The notes under the pieces: model-generated | Seen by the model: the letters and a program-made list of their open reading frames with translations, nothing else | The model's database searches: none | What the model was told of the DNA's origin: nothing | Position numbers and translations under genes: made by a program | NCBI RefSeq assembly: GCF_014192745.1 | Contig: NZ_JACHYJ010000002.1 | Span: 620,001-684,000 of the forward strand | Reading direction: 5' to 3' | DNA: 64,000 nucleotides | From: Luteimonas sp. RC10 | GTDB lineage: Bacteria; Pseudomonadota; Gammaproteobacteria; Xanthomonadales; Xanthomonadaceae | Shown here: in pieces, positions 34,096-43,010 of the stretch | Position numbering within the stretch: position 1 is the first letter of the stretch | Layout of the letters: every line of letters begins with the position of its first letter

Positions 34096-34238
34096 ACTGC
34101 GGGACGCGCATGATACGGGGCGCGCCGCAGAACGGCAACCACTTCTTGAGCGCCCTATTGTCGATGGCACCCGGCCAGGCATCGGCCGGGCGCGGCGACG
34201 CGTTAACATCGTGGGCCCACCCTCGACGGAGCGCTGCG

Positions 34239-34712
34239 ATGAAGCCGTGGAAGCTGCTGACCCTCCTGTTGGCGACCTGCGTGGTCGCGGCCTGCGTCAC
34301 CAGCCCGCGCCGTGTCTCCGAGCCGGCGGCGAGCATCCAGCAACTGAGCGTCGCGGCCGACGGCAGTTGGTCGGTGGATCTGCGAGTGCAGAACTACAGC
34401 AGCGTGCCGATGCGCTTCGAGTCCATCCGGCTCGACCTGACGGTCGGCGGCGACGCGGCCGGCACGCTGGCGTCCTCGACCCCGATCACGATCGGGCCCG
34501 AGTCGGCCGATGTGCTCACGTTGGCGTTCGCGCCCAGCGCGCAGGCGCGGCTGCAGACGGCCGATGCGCTGGCCGCCGGGCGCAGCCTGCCCTATCGCAT
34601 CGACGGCACGCTGCGTGCGGCCCCCGACGATCGCGGCGCCGCCCGCGACTACACCGTCCGCCGCGACAGCGCGCTCAGCCCCGTGCCGGGCCTGCCCGGC
34701 GTGCTGCGCTGA
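34239..34712 (+). CDS. putative lipoprotein with LEA14-like domain
   Basis: 157 residues with a lipobox (TCVVAACVTSP) and a single beta-sandwich: SIQQLSVAADGSWSVDLRVQ, NYSSVPMRFESIRLDLTV, ITIGPESADVLTLAF. The pattern resembles the LEA14/WHy fold found in bacterial stress-related lipoproteins; the match is by eye and function is unknown. Precedes the acyl-CoA dehydrogenase gene by 66 bases on the same strand. Confidence 0.72.
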   Translation: MKPWKLLTLLLATCVVAACVTSPRRVSEPAASIQQLSVAADGSWSVDLRVQNYSSVPMRFESIRLDLTVGGDAAGTLASSTPITIGPESADVLTLAFAPSAQARLQTADALAAGRSLPYRIDGTLRAAPDDRGAARDYTVRRDSALSPVPGLPGVLR

Positions 34713-34778
34713 TCCCGTCGCGCACGTCCCGCCGAGCACGCGCTGTGTGCCCGCTCCCCTTTTAGAAGAGCCGACCCC

Positions 34779-36569
34779 ATGAGCACCTACCACGCCCCGT
34801 TGACCGACATCCGCTTCGCGCTGCACGACGTGCTGCAGGTCGAGTCCCTGTTTGCTTCCCTGGGCTTCGAGGACGCCAACCGCGAGACGGTCGATGCGGT
34901 GCTCGACGAGTGCGCCCGGCTGTGCGAGACCGTGCTCGCCCCGCTCAACCGCATCGGCGATGAGCAGGGCGTGCACTACGACAAGGCGACCGGTGCGGTG
35001 ACCACGCCCGACGGCTTCAAGGACGCCTACGACCAGTTCGCGCAAGGCGGCTGGACCGGCATGAGCGCGCCGGCCGAGTTCGGCGGCATGAACATGCCCC
35101 ACACGGTCGGCATCTGCCTGGAGGAGATGATCGACGCAGCCAACCTGGCCTGGAGCAACTTCCCGCTGCTCTCCCACGGCGCGGTCAACGCCCTGCACCA
35201 CCACGGCGAGGCCTGGCAGAAGGAGGTCTTCCTCAAGCCGCTGATCGCCGGCACCTGGACCGGCACGATGTGCCTGACCGAGCCGCACTGCGGCACCGAC
35301 CTCGGCCTGCTCAAGACGCGCGCCGAGCCCGCGGCCGACGGCGCCTATGCGATCACCGGCACCAAGATCTTCATCACCGCCGGCGAGCACGACCTGACCG
35401 ACAACATCATCCACCTGGTGTTGGCGCGCCTGCCCGATGCGCCGGCCGGCAGCAAGGGCATCTCGCTGTTCGTCGTGCCCAAGGTCAAGGTCGGGCGCGA
35501 CGGCACGCTCGGCGCGCGCAACGCGGTGCGCTGCGGCGCGGTCGAGCACAAGATGGGCATCCATGGCTCGGCGACCTGCGTGATGAACTTCGACGGCGCC
35601 GAGGGCTGGCTGGTCGGTCAGCCGCACAAGGGGCTGCTGGCGATGTTCACCATGATGAATACCGCGCGCCTGGGTGTCGGCGTGCAGGGCCTGGGCCTGG
35701 CGACGCGCGCCTACGAGAACGCGCTGCGCTACGCCCGCGAGCGCCTGCAATCGCGTGCACTCTCCGGCCCCAAGCTGCCCAGCAAGCCGGCCGACCCGAT
35801 CCTGGTGCAGCCGGACGTGCGCCGCATGCTGCTCACCTGCAAGTCGCTGACCGAGGGCGGCCGCCTGCTGGCCTACCACGCCGGCTCGCTGGTCGATGCC
35901 GCACACGGCGCCGCCGACGAAGCCGCACGCCGCCAGGCCGACGATCTGCTCGGCTTCCTGACTCCGATCGTCAAGGCCTGCCTCACCGAGTGGGGCAATG
36001 AGTGCACCTATCACGCACTGCAGTGTTTCGGTGGCCATGGCTACATCGCCGAGCACGGCATGGAGCAACTGGCGCGCGACGCGCGCATCACCACGCTCTA
36101 CGAGGGCACCACCGGCATCCAGGCGCTGGACCTGGTGGGCCGCAAGGTGCTGCAGCTACAGGGCGCGGGGCTGCGCGTGTTCCTGGGCATGATCGAGGCG
36201 TTCTGCAGCGAGCACGAGGGCAATGCCCAGTTGGCGGAGTTCGTCGGCCCGCTGCGTGAGAAGGCCGCGCAGTGGCAGGCGCTCACCCGCGCCATCGCCG
36301 AACGCGCCGCAGCCGATCCCGAGGAAGTCGGCGCCGCCGCGCACGATTACCTGTTCTTCTCCGGCTACGTCGCCCTGGCCTACTGGTGGGCGCGCAGCGT
36401 GGCCGTTGCCGACGCCTCGTCGCGGCCGGAGACGTTCAAGGCCGGCAAGCGCGAGACCGCGCGGTTCTACTTCGCGCGTCTGCTGCCGCGCACGCTGGCG
36501 CACGCTGCGGCGATCGAGAGCGGGCCGGCGCCGCTGCTGTCGCTGGCCGACGAGGCCTTCGACAGCTGA
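34779..36569 (+). CDS. acyl-CoA dehydrogenase
   Basis: 596-residue FAD enzyme of fatty-acid beta-oxidation, of the long bacterial type with an extra C-terminal domain. Seen: N-terminal helical domain, FAD/substrate region MCLTEPHCGTDLGLLKTRAE, KIFITAGEHDL, VEHKMGIHGSATCVMNFDGA, HALQCFGGHGYIAEHGMEQL and the catalytic Glu in TTLYEGTTGIQALDLVGRKV. The C-terminal block AAHDYLFFSGYVALAYWWAR is typical of this subgroup. Chain-length preference cannot be read. Confidence 0.94.
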   Translation: MSTYHAPLTDIRFALHDVLQVESLFASLGFEDANRETVDAVLDECARLCETVLAPLNRIGDEQGVHYDKATGAVTTPDGFKDAYDQFAQGGWTGMSAPAEFGGMNMPHTVGICLEEMIDAANLAWSNFPLLSHGAVNALHHHGEAWQKEVFLKPLIAGTWTGTMCLTEPHCGTDLGLLKTRAEPAADGAYAITGTKIFITAGEHDLTDNIIHLVLARLPDAPAGSKGISLFVVPKVKVGRDGTLGARNAVRCGAVEHKMGIHGSATCVMNFDGAEGWLVGQPHKGLLAMFTMMNTARLGVGVQGLGLATRAYENALRYARERLQSRALSGPKLPSKPADPILVQPDVRRMLLTCKSLTEGGRLLAYHAGSLVDAAHGAADEAARRQADDLLGFLTPIVKACLTEWGNECTYHALQCFGGHGYIAEHGMEQLARDARITTLYEGTTGIQALDLVGRKVLQLQGAGLRVFLGMIEAFCSEHEGNAQLAEFVGPLREKAAQWQALTRAIAERAAADPEEVGAAAHDYLFFSGYVALAYWWARSVAVADASSRPETFKAGKRETARFYFARLLPRTLAHAAAIESGPAPLLSLADEAFDS

Positions 36570-36661
36570 TCCCGACCGTGGCGCGCCGCTGCGCGAATGC
36601 AGTCGGCGGCGCGCCCGCACCGAGGCTTCTCGGAGCGCTCGCGATCCGGCCAGCACGCGCC

Positions 36662-36691
36662 TTGCACAAACCGTCACAGTTCGGGTATATG
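36662..36691 (+). promoter_or_regulatory. sigma70-type promoter of the HNH gene
   Basis: TTGCAC (36662-36667) and TATATG (36686-36691) separated by 18 bases. Predicted transcription start near 36698, only about five bases before the ATG at 36703, which would make an almost leaderless mRNA. Confidence 0.6.
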
Positions 36692-36702
36692 CTCGATTCC
36701 CG

Positions 36703-37371
36703 ATGGAGACCGACTGCGCGCGTCCTCGCCTCGTCCCCACCGGTTCCGATCCGGCGCCGGTCGCCGAAGCATCGGCCTTCGATTCCGCGCCCCGCCCCCA
36801 CACCGCCGGTGTGCGCCTGCTTGCGCTCGACGCGCATGGCCGGGCATTGAACTGGATCAGTTGGCAGGACGCAGCGTGTCTGTACGCACGCGACGCGGTC
36901 GCCTGGACCCTCGGCGCGCCCTGCATCACGGTCCTGGGCGGACTATGCCGCGCGACCGGCCGCCGCAGCCGACTGGACCTGCACCCGATCATCGCCGGCC
37001 GCAGCCATGCACGCGCCAGTGCGCTCGATCCGACCCCGGCCTTGACCAACCCCGCGCTGTTCGCCCGCGACCACCACTTGTGCCTGTACTGCGGCCGCCA
37101 GGTCGGGCGCCAGTCGCTGACCCGCGACCATGTCGCCCCGCTCTCCCAGGGCGGGCTCGACATCTGGGAGAACGTGGTTTCGGCCTGCGTGGCCTGCAAC
37201 TCCCGCAAGGGCGGGCGCACACCGCAACAGGCCGGCATGCCGTTGCTGGCGGTGCCGTTCCGGCCGAGCTGGATCGAGCACCTGATCCTGAGCAACCGCA
37301 ACATTCTGGCCGACCAGATGAGCTTTCTGAGCGCCCACCTGCCCCGCCGCGGCCCACGCGCCGTCGTCTGA
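36703..37371 (+). CDS. HNH endonuclease domain protein
   Basis: 222-residue protein. The N-terminal half (VRLLALDAHGRALNWISWQD, YARDAVAWTLG) is uncharacterised; the HNH core follows: LFARDHHLCLYCGRQVG, SLTRDHVAPLSQGGLDIWEN, VVSACVACNSRKGGRTPQQA, with two CxxC zinc knuckles and the catalytic DH. Homologues of this layout are common as chromosomal single-copy genes; their role (repair, restriction or other) is not known. Start at ATG 36703 lies just downstream of a good promoter. Confidence 0.88.
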   Translation: METDCARPRLVPTGSDPAPVAEASAFDSAPRPHTAGVRLLALDAHGRALNWISWQDAACLYARDAVAWTLGAPCITVLGGLCRATGRRSRLDLHPIIAGRSHARASALDPTPALTNPALFARDHHLCLYCGRQVGRQSLTRDHVAPLSQGGLDIWENVVSACVACNSRKGGRTPQQAGMPLLAVPFRPSWIEHLILSNRNILADQMSFLSAHLPRRGPRAVV

Positions 37372-37505
37372 CGCCGGCCGACAGGCATCTGCGGCGTGCA
37401 GCCTGCGCGCCGCGCCGTTCTCGCGACCGGGACGACATGCATCATGCGCGGTCTTCGCCAACCGGCCGCGTGACCGCGGCATGACGCCCGGGCAGGGCCA
37501 GGCCT

Positions 37506-37511
37506 TACAAT
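37506..37511 (+). promoter_or_regulatory. -10 element of dxs
   Basis: TACAAT ends seven bases before the dxs ATG at 37518; a weak -35 (ATGACG, 37481-37486) is 19 bases upstream. The geometry predicts transcription starting at or next to the ATG, a leaderless mRNA. Confidence 0.45.
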
Positions 37512-37517
37512 GCGCGG

Positions 37518-39431
37518 ATGATCGATTCCTCGCGCTACCCGCGCCTTGCGCGCATCGACGCGCCGTCCGACCTGCGCCAGTTCGACGAGAGCGAACTGCC
37601 GGCGATCGCCGACGAGCTGCGCGCCTACCTGATCGAGTCCGTCGGCCGCAGTGGGGGCCATTTCGGCGCCGGGCTGGGCGTGATCGAACTCACGACCGCG
37701 CTGCATTACCTGTACGAAACGCCCGAGGACCGCATCGTCTGGGACGTCGGCCATCAGACGTACCCGCACAAGATCCTCACCGGCCGCCGCGACAGCATCC
37801 ATACGGTCAAGCAGAAGGACGGCGTGGCGCCGTTCCCCAAGCGGGACGAATCGGAGTTCGACACCTTCGGCGTCGGCCACTCGAGCACCTCGATCTCGGC
37901 CGCGCTGGGCATGGCCATCGCCAACGCGCGCGCCGGCAACGAGCGCCGCGTGGTCGCCGTGATCGGCGATGGCGCGATGACCGCCGGCATGGCCTACGAG
38001 GCCCTCAACCACGCCGGCGGCATGGAGCCCGAGCCCGACCTGCTGGTGGTGCTCAACGACAACCGCATGTCGATCAGCGAGGCGGTCGGCGGCCTGACCC
38101 AGATGCTCGGCCGCATGACCGGCAGCCGCACGCTCAATGCCCTGCGCGAAAGCGGCAAGAAGCTGCTGGGCGACAAGAACAACCCGACGGCCCGGTTCGT
38201 GCGCCGCTGGGAGGAACACTGGAAGGGCATGTTCGTGCCGTCCACGCTGTTCGAGGAAATGGGCTTCCACTACACCGGTCCGATCGACGGCCACGACATG
38301 AAGGCGTTGGTCGGTGCGCTGAAGACGCTGCGTGGCCTCAAGGGGCCGCAGCTGCTGCACGTGATCACGACCAAGGGCAAGGGCTACGAGCTCGCCGAGG
38401 GCGACCAGATCGGCTACCACGCGGTCTCGCCGTTCGACCCGAGCACGGGCGTGGTCGCCAAGGGCGGCGCGAAGAAGCCCACCTACACCGACGTGTTCGG
38501 CGACTGGCTGTGCGACATGGCCGCCGTCGACGACCGCCTGCTGGGCATCACCCCGGCGATGCGCGAGGGCTCGGGCCTGGTGCGGTTCTCCAAGGAATAC
38601 CCCGAGCGCTACTTCGATACCGCGATCGCCGAGCAGCACGCGGTGACGCTGGCTGCAGGCATGGCCTGCGAGGGCGCCAAACCGGTCGTGGCGATCTACT
38701 CGACGTTCCTGCAGCGCGCCTATGACCAGTTGGTGCACGACGTCGCGGTGCAGAATCTCGACGTGCTGTTCGCGATCGATCGCGCCGGTGTCGTCGGGCC
38801 CGACGGCGCCACGCATGCTGGCAACCTCGACCTGAGTTTTCTGCGCTGCGTACCGAACATGGTCGTCATGGCGCCCGCCGACGAAGACGAGGCCCGGCGC
38901 ATGCTCACCACCGGCTTCCGCCACAAAGGCCCGGCCGCAGTGCGCTACCCACGCGGCACCGGCCCTGGCGTGGCGATCGACCCGGGTCTGGAGACGCTGC
39001 CGATCGGGCAGGCCCAGATCCGCCGGCAAGGTGGCCGTATCGCCCTGCTCGCCTTCGGCGCCATCGTGCCGGCCGCCGAGGCCGTCGCCGCCGAGCTGGG
39101 CCTGACGGTCGTCAACATGCGCTTCGTGCGCCCGCTCGACCGCGCGCTTGTGCTCGAGCTCGCGCGTTCGCACGACGGCTTCGTGACGCTGGAGGACAAC
39201 GTCGTCGCCGGCGGCGCCGGTTCGGGCGTGGCCGAGCTGCTCAATGCCGAGGGCATCGCGATGCCGGTGCTGCACCTGGGCTTGCCCGATGCGTTCCAGC
39301 ACCACGCCAGCCGCGAGGACCTGCTGGCCGAGGCCGGACTCGATGTCGCCGGTATCCGCACCGCAGTGCTGACGCGTTGGCCGGCGTTGGCGGCAGCGGC
39401 CGCGCCGGTCGTGGGCAGCGCGGCGGGCTGA
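37518..39431 (+). CDS. dxs: 1-deoxy-D-xylulose-5-phosphate synthase
   Basis: 637-residue thiamine-diphosphate enzyme that joins pyruvate and glyceraldehyde-3-P in the first step of the MEP isoprenoid pathway. Seen: [42 protein letters not shown]-binding [20 protein letters not shown] with the later [21 protein letters not shown] (catalytic Glu), and the transketolase C-domain. No Shine-Dalgarno is visible. Standard length. Confidence 0.97.
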   Translation: MIDSSRYPRLARIDAPSDLRQFDESELPAIADELRAYLIESVGRSGGHFGAGLGVIELTTALHYLYETPEDRIVWDVGHQTYPHKILTGRRDSIHTVKQKDGVAPFPKRDESEFDTFGVGHSSTSISAALGMAIANARAGNERRVVAVIGDGAMTAGMAYEALNHAGGMEPEPDLLVVLNDNRMSISEAVGGLTQMLGRMTGSRTLNALRESGKKLLGDKNNPTARFVRRWEEHWKGMFVPSTLFEEMGFHYTGPIDGHDMKALVGALKTLRGLKGPQLLHVITTKGKGYELAEGDQIGYHAVSPFDPSTGVVAKGGAKKPTYTDVFGDWLCDMAAVDDRLLGITPAMREGSGLVRFSKEYPERYFDTAIAEQHAVTLAAGMACEGAKPVVAIYSTFLQRAYDQLVHDVAVQNLDVLFAIDRAGVVGPDGATHAGNLDLSFLRCVPNMVVMAPADEDEARRMLTTGFRHKGPAAVRYPRGTGPGVAIDPGLETLPIGQAQIRRQGGRIALLAFGAIVPAAEAVAAELGLTVVNMRFVRPLDRALVLELARSHDGFVTLEDNVVAGGAGSGVAELLNAEGIAMPVLHLGLPDAFQHHASREDLLAEAGLDVAGIRTAVLTRWPALAAAAAPVVGSAAG

Positions 39432-39481
39432 GCCTCCGCGGCCGGGCCTGCGCGCCCCCGGCCCGGCCCGGCGCGCAGGCG

Positions 39482-40186
39482 TTATCGGACGTCGGCTTCG
39501 ATCTTGTCGGGCAGTGTGAAGCAGCCGATGAAGCGCGCGGCGAGCCCGCGGTCGCCGGTGAGCCGCAACACGCCGGCCGCTTCGGCCTCATCGAACGACA
39601 GACCGCCGTAGACCAGACCTGCGAAGGTCGTGGTCGTCTCGGTGTCGAACACGACGTCCACCCCGTCCGCATCGCCGCGCTCGATCGTCAGCCCCGCCGA
39701 AGACAGCCGGCCGATGAAGGCATTGCCGGGAAAGCGGAAGGCCACCGTCATCGTCAGCGGCGCACGATCGGGCCGCAGCATCGTCCGTAGCGACAGCATC
39801 GTCGAAACCGCCGACAGCGGTCGCGTCGGGTCGTGCAGCGGCGAGCGTACCGCCCAACGGCCGAGCACCTGGAAGATCGGCTCGGCCTCGTAGCCCCAGG
39901 CCGTCAGCTCGTAGGCCCGCCCCCGGGCCGGCGGTGGCAACTGGCATTTGCGCAGCACGCCGATGCGTTCCAGCCCTGCCAGCCGCTGCGTCAGCACGTT
40001 CGCACTGATCCCGGTGAGGTCGGCCTTGAGGTCGGAAAACCGGCGCGGGCCGAACATCAGTTCGCGGATCACCAGCAGCGCCCAGCGCTCGCCGACGAGT
40101 TCCAGCGCAAGCGCGGCGCCGCAGGCGTCGTCGTACCAGCGCCCCACCATCGCCTGCGCCGATTCAGTTTCTTTTTCTAACTTCAT
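39482..40186 (-). CDS. HxlR-family winged-helix regulator with SCP2-like C-domain
   Basis: 234 residues. Residues ~15-105 are the HxlR winged helix (VGERWALLVIRELMFGPRRF, ISANVLTQRLAGLERIGVLR, YELTAWGYEAEPIFQVLGRW). The C-terminal half (MTVAFRFPGNAFIGRLSSAG, VVFDTETTTTFAGLVYGGLS, AARFIGCFTLPDK) resembles a sterol-carrier-like domain, a common extension in long HxlR members and a possible ligand site. Divergent from the double DUF1428 gene, its probable target. A direct repeat overlaps its own start. Confidence 0.87.
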   Translation of the reverse strand: MKLEKETESAQAMVGRWYDDACGAALALELVGERWALLVIRELMFGPRRFSDLKADLTGISANVLTQRLAGLERIGVLRKCQLPPPARGRAYELTAWGYEAEPIFQVLGRWAVRSPLHDPTRPLSAVSTMLSLRTMLRPDRAPLTMTVAFRFPGNAFIGRLSSAGLTIERGDADGVDVVFDTETTTTFAGLVYGGLSFDEAEAAGVLRLTGDRGLAARFIGCFTLPDKIEADVR

Positions 40187-40208
40187 GGTTGTTTTTTATA
40201 ACTTCATG
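40179..40208. promoter_or_regulatory. 10-bp direct repeat, candidate HxlR operator
   Basis: TAACTTCATG occurs at 40179-40188 and again at 40199-40208, 20 bases apart, about two helical turns, in an A/T-rich stretch between the divergent genes. The first copy covers the regulator's own start codon, suggesting autorepression. HxlR-type proteins are known to use direct repeats. Confidence 0.55.
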
Positions 40209-40268
40209 ATCCAGGATCGGCAACCACGTCCATCGCGACGCCTCGTTCCATCCGACAGGAGAAAGCGC

Positions 40269-40979
40269 ATGACCTATGTCCAGGGTTTCGTGGTCGCGGT
40301 CTCGACCGCCAACAAGGACGCCTACGCACAGCATGCCCGCGATGCCTTCGCTGTGCTGAAGACGTACGGCCCAGTCCGGTGCGTGGAGACCTGGGGCGAC
40401 GAAGTGCCGCATGGCAAGCGCAACGACTTCCAGGGCGCGGTACAGGCGACCGACGATGAGACCGTGGTGTTCAGCTGGATGGAGTATCCGGACCGCGCGA
40501 CCCGCGACGCGGCCCACGAGAAGATGATGGCCGACCCGCGCATGCAACAGATGCAGGACATGCCCTTCGACGGCAAGCGCATGATCCTGGGCGGCTTCGC
40601 CTCCCTCGTCGATGTCGGGACCGGCCGCGGCGGCTATGTCGACGGCATCGTGCTGCCGGTTCCAGCACGCGCACGCGATGCGTACACCGCGATGGCGCGC
40701 AAGACCGCCGAGGCGTTTCTGGAGTACGGGGCCGTCCGCGTGATGGAGGCCTGGGGCGATGACGTGCCCGAGGGCAAGCACACCGATTTCCGACGTGCGG
40801 TGCTGCTCGAAGACGACGAACACGTGGTGTTCTCGTGGATCGAATGGCCCAGCCGGGAGGTGCGCAATACGGCGTGGCCGAAGCTGATGGAGGACCCGCG
40901 GATGCGCCCGGATGGCGAGATGCCGTTCGATGGCAAGCGCATGATCTACGGCGGCTTCGCCCTGCTTGTGGAGGCCTGA
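40269..40979 (+). CDS. tandem DUF1428 protein
   Basis: 236 residues made of two consecutive DUF1428 domains (about residues 1-117 and 118-236). Both carry matching text: VRCVETWGDEVPHGKRNDF and VRVMEAWGDDVPEGKHTDF, VVFSWMEYPDRATRD and VVFSWIEWPSREVRN, MPFDGKRMILGGF and MPFDGKRMIYGGF. DUF1428 proteins are usually single-domain, dimeric ferredoxin-fold proteins of about 117 residues with unknown function, so this is an internal duplication that may mimic the dimer. Divergent from the HxlR regulator. Confidence 0.9.
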   Translation: MTYVQGFVVAVSTANKDAYAQHARDAFAVLKTYGPVRCVETWGDEVPHGKRNDFQGAVQATDDETVVFSWMEYPDRATRDAAHEKMMADPRMQQMQDMPFDGKRMILGGFASLVDVGTGRGGYVDGIVLPVPARARDAYTAMARKTAEAFLEYGAVRVMEAWGDDVPEGKHTDFRRAVLLEDDEHVVFSWIEWPSREVRNTAWPKLMEDPRMRPDGEMPFDGKRMIYGGFALLVEA

Positions 40980-41031
40980 GCCAACGCGCTGCGGGTGTGC
41001 GGGTCCGCCGCGCTGTAGGCGCCGGCGGCCG

Positions 41032-42063
41032 CTACGGTGCTTGGACCTCGTAGCCCTTGGCTGCCAGCTTGGCGAGATAACCGTGCTCGCCAAGCACGAG
41101 CGACATCGGCAACACGGCGAACGTCGTCTGGTTCTGCGCGAGCGCGCTCTCGGCGGCCTGGAGCCACTGCGCCTCGACGCGTCGATCGACGTCTTCCACC
41201 CCGAGCCGCTTGGCCAGCGCGCCTTGAGTGAAAGTCCGCATGCACACGGTGTAGGTGTTCTCGCCCTGCAGCGCGCGCAGCGCATCGATATCGCCGACGG
41301 CCCAGGCATTGGCGCGCTCGCCCATGTGCTGCAGGTCGCGCTCGATGCGCGCGAGCATGCGCTCGAAACAGGGCAGATCGTCGAGCGGGGCGCCGCCGAA
41401 CTCGCGCAGCGCCGCCTTCGTGTCGTCCACCCGGATCTCGAGGTCGGTACGGACGATGGGCACCCGATGCGCCTTCGCCAGACGCGTGACCACCGGCTCG
41501 ATGATGCCGTCCTGACGCATGCGCATGCGTGCAATCGCCGAGGCATAGAGTTCGCCGGCCGCGAACACCGGGCGCCAGCGCTCGACCCGATCGCTGCGGC
41601 CGATCCATCGCGCCTTCAGCGGCGCCCAACGCGCGTAGAGCGCAGGCGGCACGACATCCTGCAGTTGCTTGCCGTCCGGATTGCGCCGGGCCCGCAGCAA
41701 CGCCGGCACCATCAGCAGCGTTCGGAACCGGCCGACATCGGCGCGCAATTCGATCTGCGGCGCGGTGATCACGGTCTGCGCACGCGCGATGACCGCCTCG
41801 ACCTCGTCCGTACTCCAGTCGATGTCGCGCGGCAACGGCGACACCTCGCCGAGCACATAGAGCGTGTGATCGCCGCGGCGCACCTGCCAGAGCCCCGGGC
41901 CGGGCTGGACGCCCGAGACCACGACCGGCCCCATGTCGACGATGCCCGCTTCGCTGGCTGGCGGTGGCGGTTGCGCGCCGGCCGCGGGCGCCTGCGCCCA
42001 CGCGGTAACCGCGCCTGCGATCAGCACCATGCCCATCACGATTCCGACGATTCGCCCGCGCAT
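41032..42063 (-). CDS. TraB/GumN family protein, exported
   Basis: 343 residues with a signal peptide (IVMGMVLIAGAVTAWAQA). Family features: GLWQVRRGDHTLYVLGEVSP near the N-terminus, IERDLQHMGERANAWAVGDI and the C-terminal TFAVLPMSLVLGEHGYLAKL AAKGYEV region where members usually have a (G)AxHLxG motif; here it is altered (the His is replaced by S/L). The family includes erythromycin-esterase-like and metalloprotease-like proteins (TIKI). Start chosen at ATG 42063; the longer frame runs into the tRNA-Pro gene. Confidence 0.82.
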   Translation of the reverse strand: MRGRIVGIVMGMVLIAGAVTAWAQAPAAGAQPPPPASEAGIVDMGPVVVSGVQPGPGLWQVRRGDHTLYVLGEVSPLPRDIDWSTDEVEAVIARAQTVITAPQIELRADVGRFRTLLMVPALLRARRNPDGKQLQDVVPPALYARWAPLKARWIGRSDRVERWRPVFAAGELYASAIARMRMRQDGIIEPVVTRLAKAHRVPIVRTDLEIRVDDTKAALREFGGAPLDDLPCFERMLARIERDLQHMGERANAWAVGDIDALRALQGENTYTVCMRTFTQGALAKRLGVEDVDRRVEAQWLQAAESALAQNQTTFAVLPMSLVLGEHGYLAKLAAKGYEVQAP

Positions 42064-42163
42064 CGATGGCGTCCCAGATCCGAAGCCGCGATTGGATGCC
42101 GGTCTGCCCCGCCGGGCAAGCCTTCGGCGATCCGGCCACCAGGCCGGAGTCAGGTGAGCGCGC

Positions 42164-42189
42164 AAAAAAAGACCCGCGCGAGGCGGGCC
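42164..42189 (-). terminator. terminator of tRNA-Pro
   Basis: On the minus strand GCCCGC-CTCGC-GCGGGT followed by a run of seven T, 9 bases beyond the tRNA CCA end. Also marks the end of the translation-gene cluster. Confidence 0.8.
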
Positions 42190-42197
42190 TGAATATT

Positions 42198-42274
42198 TGG
42201 TCGGGGTAGCCGGATTCGAACCGACGACCACTTGTCCCCCAGACAAGTGCGCTACCAGGCTGCGCTATACCCCG
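42198..42274 (-). tRNA. tRNA-Pro (GGG)
   Basis: 77-nucleotide cloverleaf. Acceptor CGGGGTA pairs with TACCCCG, D-arm AGCGCAGCCTGGTAGCGC, anticodon stem CTTGT/ACAAG with loop CTGGGGG (anticodon GGG), T-arm GGTTCGAATCC and encoded CCA. It follows the MerR-like gene by 48 bases on the same strand, the usual order in Xanthomonadaceae. Confidence 0.96.
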
Positions 42275-42322
42275 GAAAGCTGGGCAGTATACCCGTTGGC
42301 GGGCGTTTCGCCCATGCCTGCG

Positions 42323-42679
42323 TCAACGCTTGAGCAGTTGCAGCACGTCTTCGAGTTCCATGCGCACCTGACGCACGATCTGGCTGCTGAGCGCCGATTC
42401 CTGCTTGGCGCCAGCGCCCTCCAGGCGCAGACGCGCGCCGCCGATCGTGTAGCCCTGCTCGTAGAGCAGGCCGCGGATCTGACGCACCATCAGCACGTCG
42501 TGGCGCTGGTAGTAGCGGCGGTTGCCGCGACGCTTGACCGGGCTGAGGCTCGGGAACTCGGTTTCCCAGTAGCGCAGCACATGCGGCTTGACGTCGCACA
42601 GTTCGCTGACCTCGCCGATCGTGAAATAGCGCTTGGCCGGAATCGGCGGCAGTTCGCGGTTGCTGCCCGGATCAAGCAT
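42323..42679 (-). CDS. MerR-family regulator linked to ihfA
   Basis: 118 residues: MerR winged helix with [60 protein letters not shown] and a short C-terminal coiled segment. No cysteines for metal sensing follow the helix-turn-helix. This gene follows ihfA across gammaproteobacteria; its target is not established. ATG overlaps the ihfA end by eight bases. Confidence 0.9.
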   Translation of the reverse strand: MLDPGSNRELPPIPAKRYFTIGEVSELCDVKPHVLRYWETEFPSLSPVKRRGNRRYYQRHDVLMVRQIRGLLYEQGYTIGGARLRLEGAGAKQESALSSQIVRQVRMELEDVLQLLKR

Positions 42680-42989
42680 GTCCGGCTCCCGCGCCGACGG
42701 TGCCGGTGTAGGCCTCGACCCGCTCCTTGAGCTTCTGCCCAGGGCGGAAGGTGACCACTGTGCGCGCGGAGATCGGAATCTCCTCGCCGGTCTTGGGGTT
42801 GCGGCCGGGGCGCTCGTTCTTGCGCCGCAGGTCGAAGTTGCCGAAGCCCGACAGCTTGACCTGGCGGCCGTGCTGCAGCGCTTCGCGCAGGACGTCGAAG
42901 AACGCATCGACGAATTCTTTGGCCTCGCGCTTGTTCAGCCCGACTTCCTCGTAGAGCTTCTCGGCCATGTCCGCCTTCGTCAACGCCAC
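42672..42989 (-). CDS. ihfA: integration host factor subunit alpha
   Basis: 105-residue DNA-bending protein that pairs with IhfB. Seen: [55 protein letters not shown] arm with the conserved Pro and the [20 protein letters not shown] tail. GTG start at 42989, with AAGGGG upstream. 21 bases after pheT, as in E. coli. Confidence 0.96.
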   Translation of the reverse strand: MALTKADMAEKLYEEVGLNKREAKEFVDAFFDVLREALQHGRQVKLSGFGNFDLRRKNERPGRNPKTGEEIPISARTVVTFRPGQKLKERVEAYTGTVGAGAGHA

Positions 42990-43010
42990 GCCCGCATCCC
43001 CTTGTCCACC

